Below, one piece after another: positions 5,560-11,887 of a stretch of DNA of 12,686 bases. Source of the stretch: Collinsella aerofaciens (lineage in GTDB: Bacteria > Actinomycetota > Coriobacteriia > Coriobacteriales > Coriobacteriaceae). The notes beneath the pieces were generated by a model. The model was not told the origin of the DNA, did not search any database, and saw only the letters and a list, made by a program, of their open reading frames with translations. Within the stretch, counting starts at the first letter, position 1, and every line of letters starts with the position of its first letter. The stretch is from assembly GCA_905213725.1 (NCBI GenBank), contig CAJMJM010000050.1, forward strand, positions 1 to 12,686, read 5' to 3'. The position numbers were made by a program, and so were the translations under genes.

Positions 5560-6474
5560 CTACTCCTCCCCCATGAGCTCGCCAGCGTTGCGGCGCAGCC
5601 ACTCAAAGCACAGCGCCGTGGTCGCCTGGGCAACATTGAGGCTCTCGGTCATGCCGCGCTGGGGAAGCTTGGTCAAAAAGTCGCATTTCTCGAGCACCAG
5701 GCGCGAGATGCCGTCGCCCTCGGAGCCCATGACGAGCGCCACGCGGCCCTCGAAGGGAGCATCCCAGCAACTGCCTTCGGCGTGCTCGGAGGCACCGCCC
5801 ACCCAAAAGCCAGCGGCCTTAAGATCGTCGAGCGCACGGGCGATGTTGGGCACCTGCGCGATAGGCAGATGCATGACGGCGCCGGCAGAAGTCTTATAGC
5901 TGCCGACGGTCACACCGGCGGCGCGCTTGTTGGCAATGATGGCGCCTGCCGCGCCCACGACCTCGGCAGAGCGCACGATCGCACCAAAGTTGCCATCGTC
6001 GGTCACATGGTCGAGCACGATGACGAGCGCCGGACCGTCGCCCGCGCGGTCGAGGATGTCGGCGACATCGGCATAGGGGAAGTTGCCAACCTCGAGCGCA
6101 ATGCCCTGGTGAGCGCCATGGCTCGACAGCGCATCGAGCTGCGCGCGTGGAACGAACTTAATGCGGACGCCCGCGGCGTTGAGGTCATCGACCAGGCGCG
6201 ACAAGGCGGCATCGCGCTCCCCGCCCTCGGCAATGAGCGCGCACTTGATGGGAAAACCAGTGCGTAGCGCCTCGGCGGCAGCACGACGACCTTCGATAAA
6301 CTCGCCCTTGGGAGCCTGGACAGCGTCGCGGTTGCGATCGCGCTGCGGACGTGCGGCCTGGGTGCGATCGCGCTGGCCCTTGGGAGCGGCAGCGCGATCA
6401 TTGCGGCGAATCGGACGCGAGCCAGAAGCAGCCTGCTTGCCGCCACGAGGCGCACGCTTGCGATTGTCGGCCAT
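5560..6474 (-). CDS. rlmB: 23S rRNA 2'-O-ribose methyltransferase RlmB (SpoU/TrmH family)
   Basis: This 304-residue SPOUT enzyme is predicted to use S-adenosylmethionine to methylate a 23S rRNA ribose (Gm2251 in E. coli). Residues 1-56 are a basic, low-complexity tail rich in Arg, Pro and Gln. Residues 57-140 form the substrate-binding domain (EFIEGRRAAAEAL at 58). The catalytic domain follows with motif 1 LDHVTDDGNFGAIVRS (154-169), motif 2 ALVMGSEGDGIS (246-257) and motif 3 LPQRGMTESLNVAQATT (270-286). Motif 1 reads DD where many members have DP. The start has AAGGAGG at 8 nt. It follows cysS on the same strand, separated by a large hairpin, and is close-coupled to rae1. A TrmH-like tRNA methyltransferase is the main alternative, but length and order favour RlmB. 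Confidence 0.9.
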   Translation of the reverse strand: MADNRKRAPRGGKQAASGSRPIRRNDRAAAPKGQRDRTQAARPQRDRNRDAVQAPKGEFIEGRRAAAEALRTGFPIKCALIAEGGERDAALSRLVDDLNAAGVRIKFVPRAQLDALSSHGAHQGIALEVGNFPYADVADILDRAGDGPALVIVLDHVTDDGNFGAIVRSAEVVGAAGAIIANKRAAGVTVGSYKTSAGAVMHLPIAQVPNIARALDDLKAAGFWVGGASEHAEGSCWDAPFEGRVALVMGSEGDGISRLVLEKCDFLTKLPQRGMTESLNVAQATTALCFEWLRRNAGELMGEE

Positions 6475-6508
6475 AGGACGGCCTCCTTAAATAGATAACG
6501 AACAAGAA

Positions 6509-6611
6509 TCGACCGTTCGAGGTGCGGCACCTTGCCTTTCAATCGTCGGGCATGACCACCAGGTCTATGCCCTCCTCTTTCAAGGCAATCTGCCGCACCT
6601 CGAACGGTCGA
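6509..6611 (-). repeat. 103-nt near-continuous hairpin between cysS and rlmB
   Basis: Perfect 21-bp arms (6509-6529 and 6591-6611, TCGACCGTTCGAGG start) enclose a second 7-bp stem (6532-6538 with 6582-6588). An apical stem GGGCAT-GACC / GGTC-T-ATGCCC (6548-6572) closes on an ACCA loop. About 38 bp pair in total, with small internal loops. On the minus strand it is followed by TTCTTGTT, so it may end the cysS transcript, but it is far larger than a normal terminator. It may instead be a double-stranded RNA processing site or a small mobile repeat. It starts 7 nt after the cysS stop. Confidence 0.8.
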
Positions 6612-6617
6612 CAAATA

Positions 6618-8084
6618 CTAGAGACTCTTAATACGGGTGCCGGCGGCGGTATCCTCAATGGTGAGGCCCAGGTCCTTGAGCTGGTCGCGGATGGCGTCGG
6701 CCAAATCCCAGTTCTTGGCGGCACGGGCCTCGGCGCGGGCCTCGAGAATCTTGGCAGCAGCCTCGTCCACGTCGTCGCCCGTATAGGCAACCAAACCGGC
6801 GGCAACACCCAGCAGACCCAGCGGCAGCTCCACCTTGGGCTCGGGAAGCTCGACGCCAAACGTATCGAGCAGCTCGGCCAGCGTATCGGCGGCAGCCAGG
6901 ACTGCGGCCTTGTCGGCAGCGTCACCGGCCTGCTCCAGGTACTGGTTGCACTCGGTCACAAAGCCAAAGACGACACCCATGGCACCAGCGGTGTTAAAGT
7001 CGTCGTCCATGCACTCCTTAAAGGTGGCGCGGGTCTCGGCGGCCTTGGCGGCAAACGCCTCGGATGCTGCCTCATCGGCATCGGCCGTCGCGTGGTTCGC
7101 GGCCCAGCGCAGGTTCTCGACCGTACCGGCGATACGCGTGAGCGAGTTCTCGGCACCCTCCAGGCGCTCCCAAGAAAAGTCGAGCGGTGAGCGATAGCTC
7201 GTCTGCAGCATCAGCAAACGCAGGGCGGCAGCGGAGTGCTGCTCGAGGACCTCGGCCAGCGTAAAGAAGTTACCAAGCGACTTGGACATCTTCTCGCCGT
7301 CGACCAGCAGCATGCCCGTGTGCATCCAGGTGTTGGAGAAGCCCTGGTGCCAGGCGCAGGTGGCCTGAGCGCACTCGTTCTCGTGATGCGGGAAGGCAAG
7401 ATCGGAGCCGCCGCCGTGGATGTCGATCGGAGTACCCAGGTAGCGATGCACCATGGCGGCGCACTCGGTGTGCCAACCGGGACGGCCCTCGCCCCAGGGG
7501 CTCGGCCAGCTGGGCTCGCCGGGCTTGGCGGCCTTCCACAGGGCAAAGTCGAGCGGGTCGTTCTTGTCCTCGTTCTCCTCGATGCGCGCGCCAACCATAA
7601 GGTCGTCGATGTTGCGGCCCGAGACCTGACCATAGTTGGGATCGCTGCGCACGGCAAAGTACACATCGCCGTTATCGGCTGCGTAAGCGTGGCCCTGCTC
7701 GATAAGCGTCTTGATCATGGCGATCATGGGGCCGATCTCCTTGGTGGCGCGGGGGCGCACATCGGGATCGAGCACGTTGGCGGCGCGCATGACGCCGATG
7801 AACTTGTCCGAGAACTCCGTCGCGACCTCGGCGGCAGTGCGGCCCTGCTCGTTGGCGCGCTTGATGATCTTGTCATCGACATCGGTGAGGTTCTGGGCGA
7901 ACGTGACCTCGTAGCCGCTCGCGATGAGCCAGCGACGAATCACGTCAAAGCTGATGAACGTGCGGGCATTGCCGATGTGGATGTTGTCGTAGACCGTGGG
8001 GCCGCACACGTACATGCGGACCTTGCCGGACTCGATGGGCTGGAACTCTTCCTTTTTATGGGTAGCGCTGTTGTAGATACGCAT
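6618..8084 (-). CDS. cysS: Cysteinyl-tRNA synthetase
   Basis: This 488-residue class I synthetase charges tRNA-Cys. The HIGH-type motif reads HIGN (36-39), normal for CysRS. The zinc ligands are Cys27, Cys208, His233 and Glu237 (in CGPTVYDN, WHTECAAM and FPHHENE). KMSKS is at 265-269, and the DALR and C-terminal anticodon-binding regions follow. Length is close to the bacterial norm. The ATG lies 3 nt after the ispF stop, with GGAG inside the end of ispF, so translation is coupled to the isoprenoid genes. The C-terminal segment (about 340-460) is Ala-rich, in keeping with the local GC content. No editing domain is expected or seen. Confidence 0.98.
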   Translation of the reverse strand: MRIYNSATHKKEEFQPIESGKVRMYVCGPTVYDNIHIGNARTFISFDVIRRWLIASGYEVTFAQNLTDVDDKIIKRANEQGRTAAEVATEFSDKFIGVMRAANVLDPDVRPRATKEIGPMIAMIKTLIEQGHAYAADNGDVYFAVRSDPNYGQVSGRNIDDLMVGARIEENEDKNDPLDFALWKAAKPGEPSWPSPWGEGRPGWHTECAAMVHRYLGTPIDIHGGGSDLAFPHHENECAQATCAWHQGFSNTWMHTGMLLVDGEKMSKSLGNFFTLAEVLEQHSAAALRLLMLQTSYRSPLDFSWERLEGAENSLTRIAGTVENLRWAANHATADADEAASEAFAAKAAETRATFKECMDDDFNTAGAMGVVFGFVTECNQYLEQAGDAADKAAVLAAADTLAELLDTFGVELPEPKVELPLGLLGVAAGLVAYTGDDVDEAAAKILEARAEARAAKNWDLADAIRDQLKDLGLTIEDTAAGTRIKSL

Positions 8085-8087
8085 TCG

Positions 8088-8582
8088 TTACTCCTTAACG
8101 GTTTTCTGTAGCAGGCAGACGGCCCAGGCGCCGATTCCCTCGCCCTGGCCTTCCCAACCGAGCTTTTCGGTCGTAGTGGCGGCGACGCCCACGTTTTCGA
8201 CGTCAACGCCCAGGGCATGGGCAAGGTTGGCACGCATGGCATCGCGGTGCGGGGTGATCTTAGGCTGCTGGCAGGCAATGGTGCAATCGGCATCGACAAA
8301 CTCAAAGCCCAGCTCGCGCGCGTAGTCCATCACGCGAGCGAGCAGCACCATCGAATCGGCACCCTCATAGGCGGGGTCGGTATCGGGGAATAGCTTGCCA
8401 ATGTCTCCCCCACGGCAGGCGCCCAGAATGGCGTCGGCCAAGGCGTGCGCGAGCACATCGGCATCCGAGTGGCCCAGCAGGCCGCGCTCGTAGGGAATGT
8501 CGACACCGCCGATGATACATCGACGCCCCTCCACCAGACGGTGAACGTCGTAGCCATGGCCAATGCGCAGGTTACTGAACAT
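8088..8582 (-). CDS. ispF: 2-C-methyl-D-erythritol 2,4-cyclodiphosphate synthase
   Basis: The 164-residue enzyme converts CDP-methylerythritol 2-phosphate to the cyclic diphosphate and CMP in the MEP isoprenoid pathway. The divalent metal ligands are Asp12 and His14 (GHGYDVHRL) and His46 (SDADVLAHAL); ITPHRD and the C-terminal TTTEKLGWEGQGEGIGAWA are family signatures. I chose the ATG at 8582 (MFSNLRIGHG) over an in-frame ATG 11 codons upstream. The longer form would add residues not seen in the family, and AGAGGA sits correctly before 8582. It overlaps the ispD stop by 11 nt (ATGTTCAGTAA), indicating coupled translation. In some bacteria ispD and ispF are fused; here they are separate. Confidence 0.97.
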   Translation of the reverse strand: MFSNLRIGHGYDVHRLVEGRRCIIGGVDIPYERGLLGHSDADVLAHALADAILGACRGGDIGKLFPDTDPAYEGADSMVLLARVMDYARELGFEFVDADCTIACQQPKITPHRDAMRANLAHALGVDVENVGVAATTTEKLGWEGQGEGIGAWAVCLLQKTVKE

Positions 8583-9300
8583 GGGGAAGGTCCTCTCCCT
8601 CGGCCATACGGCCAAGCAGAATCGCGGTTACGGGACGCAAGTCCTCGGGCACCGTCACCTTAAGGTTATCGCGCGGGCTCTGGACGCAGCGGACGCGCCC
8701 ACCCATGCGCTCGACCAGCGACGAATCATCGGTGCCGATAAAGCCCTCGGCAATGGCTGCAGCGTGGGCGCGCTTCATAGCATCGACGCTAAAGATCTGC
8801 GGCGTCTGCGCAGCCCAATAAAGCTCACGCGGCGGCGTCTCGACGATGTTATCGCCGTCGACGATCTTGAGTGTGTCGATCGCGGGTTGACCGCACACGA
8901 CACCGTCGAGCGAGCGGTCGCCCACAAGCACGTCGATCGCATGATCGATGGCCTCGGTCGTGATGAGCGGACGAGCGCCATCGTGAATGGCGACGTATTC
9001 AAAGCCCGCCGGCACCGCGTGCACGCCGGCACGGGTGGAGTCCTGGCGGGTATCGCCGGCATCGGCAAAACTGATGGGCGTGTCATAGTCAAACGGGTCG
9101 ATGGCCAGGCGGCGCATCTCGGCACGGCGCTCGGCAGGGCAAACCACGACGATGTGGCCGACCTTATCGCTACGGTCAAACGCGCGGATGGACCAGCTCA
9201 TAAGCGGACGGCCCGCTACATTGACGAGCTGCTTGCCGCCGGGGTTACCAAAGCGCTGGCCGCTGCCACCGGCAACGACCACGGCGCATACGGGCGCCAT
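8572..9300 (-). CDS. ispD: 2-C-methyl-D-erythritol 4-phosphate cytidylyltransferase
   Basis: The 242-residue protein transfers CMP from CTP to methylerythritol phosphate, the step before IspE in the MEP pathway. The nucleotide-binding loop is at VVAGGSGQRFG (8-18) with Lys23. IHDGARPL (106-112) gives the Mg2+-binding Asp107, TPQIF is at 166-170, and DNLKVTVPEDL (211-221) carries the catalytic-type Lys214. The start ATG overlaps the disA stop by one base (TAATG), and the stop lies inside ispF. With disA, ispF and cysS it forms one tightly packed operon. GSGQRFG is followed by a Gly-rich GNPGGKQ, normal for actinobacterial members. Confidence 0.97.
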   Translation of the reverse strand: MAPVCAVVVAGGSGQRFGNPGGKQLVNVAGRPLMSWSIRAFDRSDKVGHIVVVCPAERRAEMRRLAIDPFDYDTPISFADAGDTRQDSTRAGVHAVPAGFEYVAIHDGARPLITTEAIDHAIDVLVGDRSLDGVVCGQPAIDTLKIVDGDNIVETPPRELYWAAQTPQIFSVDAMKRAHAAAIAEGFIGTDDSSLVERMGGRVRCVQSPRDNLKVTVPEDLRPVTAILLGRMAEGEDLPHVQ

Positions 9301-10367
9301 TATGCGTTCCCCTGTTTGGTGCCCTTCATGCGGTACAGGGAGTCCGCAAGAATGGCAGGGTTGTTAACGCCAAAGTCGCCCAGGCGCTCCGGATCCTCGC
9401 TGATGTCATCCATGAGCTCCTGCAGCGAGCCGTACTCGTCGACGATCTTCTCGGCCACGCCGTCGCGCACGACGGACACGCGCGAAAGCGTGCGCAGGCC
9501 CAGCGGCGTCATGACGGAGTCCTCGTCCAGGTCGTCATAGCCCAGAACCGCCGCCACATGCTGCGGGTCGGACAGGTCCTTAGGCGTCATGCGGCTCAGC
9601 TCGGCGCGAATCTTCTCGGCGTTTGCCTCGGAGGAATCGCTTGCGTAGTCGCGGATCATCAAGTCGTATTCGGTATCCATGCTGGAGCCCGCGAGCTGCT
9701 CGAGCTGCATCTGCACGAGCTTGCCCTGGTTACCCAGCTTGACGATGCAATCCTTAAGCTCGGTCTTTGCCTGTTGCATGATCTCGAAACTCGAGAAGAT
9801 GCCGGTGATGTCGGCGAGCGTGACGTAGTCGTCGAGCTCAAGGGCCGTCAGGCGCAGCAGGGAGCGATCGAGCGACTGACGGGTAGTCTGGAGCGTGGCG
9901 ACGAGCTGGTTGACCGAGCTCATGATGGTGGTGACGGGCTGGATCTCGTAGCTCTTGCCGTGGACGTACACGTTGACGACGGCACGACGAGCCGAAACCG
10001 AGATCACGATGGCGTCGGTGAGCACCGACATGCGAGCGGCAGTACGGTGACGCATGCCCGTCTCACTCGTGGCGAGCGAGGGATCGGGATTGAGGTGGAA
10101 GTTGGCACGCAGGATCTGGGTGAGGTCGCCATCGATAACGATGGCACCGTCCATCTTGGAGAGCTCGAACAGGCGGTTCGAGGTAAACGAAATGTTGAGC
10201 GGGAAGCCGTCGTTACCGGCGGCGAGCACGTTTTCGGTGGCGCCGACGCAGATTAGGGCGCCCAGGTGACCGGCAATGATCATGTCGAGGGCGGTGCGGA
10301 TCGGCTGACCGGGGGCAGTCAGGCGGATGGCCTGTTCCATACGCTTTTGCAGCTCGTTCTTATCCAA
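9300..10367 (-). CDS. disA: DNA integrity scanning diadenylate cyclase DisA
   Basis: This 355-residue protein makes cyclic di-AMP from two ATP and binds branched DNA. The N-terminal DAC domain (about 8-145) has the catalytic DGAIVID (73-79) and RHRTA (106-110). A helical linker (about 150-290) leads to a C-terminal helix-hairpin-helix DNA-binding region (LGLRTLSRV, about 297-350). The start codon appears to be TTG at 10367, with GGGAG 7 nt upstream. The nearby ATG at 10372 is out of frame, and the next in-frame Met is residue 10. It is first in the run disA-ispD-ispF-cysS-rlmB-rae1. No convincing promoter is seen: a TTGACG in the leader is only 11 bp from TATACG. Confidence 0.96.
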   Translation of the reverse strand: MDKNELQKRMEQAIRLTAPGQPIRTALDMIIAGHLGALICVGATENVLAAGNDGFPLNISFTSNRLFELSKMDGAIVIDGDLTQILRANFHLNPDPSLATSETGMRHRTAARMSVLTDAIVISVSARRAVVNVYVHGKSYEIQPVTTIMSSVNQLVATLQTTRQSLDRSLLRLTALELDDYVTLADITGIFSSFEIMQQAKTELKDCIVKLGNQGKLVQMQLEQLAGSSMDTEYDLMIRDYASDSSEANAEKIRAELSRMTPKDLSDPQHVAAVLGYDDLDEDSVMTPLGLRTLSRVSVVRDGVAEKIVDEYGSLQELMDDISEDPERLGDFGVNNPAILADSLYRMKGTKQGNA

Positions 10368-10503
10368 GGCATCGCTCCCATCGTATACGCTCCATAAACG
10401 TCAATAAGTTTCTCACGGTTTGCCCCTGTGACGCCCGCAAAATCCGATGCTTACAGAATGAGCGAACACAGCTGAGAGCCCCAATCCAAATGAGCTGCTT
10501 ATG

Positions 10504-10512
10504 TGGTAGCAT
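10504..10512 (+). promoter_or_regulatory. Candidate extended -10 promoter for the mntP riboswitch transcript
   Basis: TGGTAGCAT fits an extended -10 (TGnTATAAT with two changes), and a start near 10520 would fall just before the riboswitch P1 stem. The -35 at 17 bp is poor. Support is modest. Confidence 0.4.
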
Positions 10513-10526
10513 CGGGATTCGCATAA

Positions 10527-10624
10527 ATGAGGGAGTAGTCGCGTGATCGGGTTCGCCTCCGGTGGCGCGGCAAGTCAACACACTGGCCGATGCGGCCTGG
10601 CTTGCCTTAATGAACGAGACTCGT
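10527..10624 (+). ncRNA. yybP-ykoY manganese riboswitch aptamer
   Basis: The class signature is visible: GGGAGTAG at 10531 on the 5' side, AAGTCAACACACTGGCC internally, and TTAATGAACGAGAC on the 3' side, matching the conserved AAUGAGCGAGAC region. A P1 stem forms between ATGAG (10527-10531) and CTCGT (10620-10624). The same CTCGT is part of the left arm of the terminator that follows, so the two structures are mutually exclusive. By the known mechanism, Mn2+ binding stabilises P1, disrupts the terminator and turns on mntP. The downstream Mn exporter confirms the assignment. Confidence 0.93.
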
Positions 10625-10661
10625 GGCTGTGCGCGCAACGCGTACGCCACGAGTCTTTTTT
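10618..10661 (+). terminator. Riboswitch expression-platform terminator
   Basis: GACTCGTGGC (10618-10627) pairs perfectly with GCCACGAGTC (10646-10655). A smaller stem inside the loop (GTGCGC/GCGTAC) extends it, and TTTTTT follows directly. It competes with the aptamer P1 stem and lies 53 nt before the mntP start. Confidence 0.93.
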
Positions 10662-10714
10662 GTTACTCCCCCAAGAGGTACACGCGGGCCCGCCCGCAGA
10701 GAGGGAGCCAGACT

Positions 10715-11293
10715 ATGGGACTCGCAGAGCTCGTGTTGCTCGCCGTTGGCCTTTCGATGGACGCCTTTGCCGTATCCATCTGCAAGGGCCTTGGCATGAA
10801 GAAGATCAACCTTAAGGTCGCCGTAGTGCTCGGCCTGTTCTTTGGCGGCTTCCAGGCAGGCATGCCCGTGATCGGATGGGCGCTTGGCAGTCAATTCATG
10901 AGCATCATCGGACCCATCGACCATTGGATCGCCTTTATCCTGCTCGCCTTTATCGGCGGCAAAATGTTGTGGGAGGCCTTTACCGAAGACGAGGATGAAG
11001 GCGACGGCAAGGATGCCGAAAAGATTGACCTGGGCGAGTACCTGATCCTCGCCATCGCCACCTCGATTGACGCCCTGGCCGTGGGCATCTCGTTCGCCGC
11101 GCTTTCCGTCGACATCGTTCCCGCCGTATCGCTCATTGGCATCACAACGTTTATCTTCTCCGTCGCCGGCGTAGCGATCGGCCACACCTTTGGCGCGCGC
11201 TACGAAAAACCCGCCACCATCGTGGGCGGCGTTGTGCTTATCCTTATCGGGCTTAAGATCTTGCTGGAGCACCTGGGGATTTTGGTGCTGTAA
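10715..11293 (+). CDS. mntP: Manganese efflux pump MntP
   Basis: This 192-residue membrane protein exports Mn2+ and protects against manganese excess. It has six hydrophobic segments in two similar halves: MGLAELVLLAVGLSMDAFAVS opens the first with Asp16, and YLILAIATSIDALAVGISF opens the second with its paired Asp. An acidic cytoplasmic loop (TEDEDEGDGKDAEK) lies between them. I place the start at 10715, with GAGGGAG 9 nt upstream. A longer frame beginning at 10562 would translate the riboswitch and terminator and is rejected. Regulation is by the upstream Mn2+ riboswitch. A terminator lies 28 nt downstream, before hipB. Confidence 0.96.
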   Translation: MGLAELVLLAVGLSMDAFAVSICKGLGMKKINLKVAVVLGLFFGGFQAGMPVIGWALGSQFMSIIGPIDHWIAFILLAFIGGKMLWEAFTEDEDEGDGKDAEKIDLGEYLILAIATSIDALAVGISFAALSVDIVPAVSLIGITTFIFSVAGVAIGHTFGARYEKPATIVGGVVLILIGLKILLEHLGILVL

Positions 11294-11321
11294 AACACCC
11301 TTCATAACTAAACGTCCGGGC

Positions 11322-11355
11322 AAGGCCTCATGCAGAGTTTTGCATGAGGCCTTTT
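11322..11355 (+). terminator. Terminator of mntP, overlapping the first hipB operator copy
   Basis: A perfect 13-bp stem (11322-11334 with 11341-11353, AAGGCCTCATGCA) with a 6-nt loop ends in a short T run (CCTTTTC). The apex contains TGCAGAGTTTTGCA (11331-11344), the same motif as the two operator copies that follow, so the hairpin and an operator share bases. Confidence 0.82.
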
Positions 11356-11398
11356 CATGCAGACTTTTGCATGTCATACTAGGATGCAAAAGTCTGCA
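11331..11398 (+). promoter_or_regulatory. Triple operator and promoter of hipBA
   Basis: TGCA-N6-TGCA occurs at 11331-11344 (TGCAGAGTTTTGCA), 11358-11371 (TGCAGACTTTTGCA) and inverted at 11385-11398 (TGCAAAAGTCTGCA), at an exact 27-bp step. Copies 2 and 3 also form a perfect 15-bp inverted repeat around an 11-nt spacer. A candidate promoter, TTTTCA (11352-11357), 17 bp, CATACT (11375-11380), would start near 11387 inside copy 3. This is a typical autoregulation layout for a HipB-type antitoxin, by inference. Confidence 0.75.
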
Positions 11399-11413
11399 CG
11401 TTAGGAGATCGCC

Positions 11414-11884
11414 GTGGATACCCTTCCCATCACCACACCGCGCCAAGCTGGCATCTACGTGCGCCAGGCACGCGAGGCTCAGGGTCTCACCCGTGCCGCC
11501 CTCGCTAATAAGGCCGGTGTTTCGGAGCGCCTGCTCGCATCGCTCGAGCTGGGAGATGCCACGGGCATTCGGCTCGACAAGCTGTTGGCAATCTTCAATG
11601 CTCTCGGACTGGCGCTCGCCGCTCAAGGGGATATCGCCAAAACGAATAACGAGCAACCAGTCGACGCCCCGCATGCCGATTTGCAACCTTGTAGCACCCC
11701 CAGGTGCCATCACGCTCAACGTCCCTCTCATAGCCACCGTCGCTGCGCCGCCATTCCGGTTCTTGCAGACGCCCCCTTTACGTCCGAGCTCTACGACAAG
11801 GCCTTCGCCGATTTCGCCATGTCCAATCTCGGAGTCTCGATTGCCGCAAACGCATCTAGCCAAACCATGCCCGAAGGGAAATAG
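11414..11884 (+). CDS. hipB: HipB-like antitoxin, Xre-family helix-turn-helix protein
   Basis: The 156-residue protein starts at GTG with AGGAG 7 nt upstream. Residues 10-68 form an Xre/HipB helix-turn-helix (TRAALANKAGVSERLLASLE at 26-45). HipB proteins bind the operator as dimers and neutralise the HipA kinase. Residues 70-156 are an extension longer than in E. coli HipB (88 residues in total). Part of it, 93-111, is rich in Cys and His (C93, C98, H99, H100, H106, H108, C111), and the tail contains a normal-looking helix (SELYDKAFADFAMSNLG). The Cys/His stretch could bind metal, or could come from a pair of compensating frameshifts, since the +1 frame there reads as an ordinary hydrophobic segment. 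hipA starts 3 nt after its stop. Confidence 0.85.
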   Translation: MDTLPITTPRQAGIYVRQAREAQGLTRAALANKAGVSERLLASLELGDATGIRLDKLLAIFNALGLALAAQGDIAKTNNEQPVDAPHADLQPCSTPRCHHAQRPSHSHRRCAAIPVLADAPFTSELYDKAFADFAMSNLGVSIAANASSQTMPEGK

Positions 11885-11887
11885 CCA

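Noticed and set aside
5302..6267. 321-codon plus-strand frame over rae1 and rlmB
   Set aside because: It is the antisense shadow of two genes with clear catalytic motifs.
8583..8615. Upstream ATG for ispF
   Set aside because: It adds 11 atypical residues inside ispD; the ATG at 8582 has a proper ribosome binding site and matches family N termini.
10562..10714. N-terminal 51-residue extension of MntP
   Set aside because: The extension would translate the riboswitch and terminator; the family start and a good ribosome binding site are at 10715.
10607..11863. 418-codon minus-strand frame over mntP and hipB
   Set aside because: It is antisense to two well-supported genes and a riboswitch, and its product is low-complexity with no known domain.
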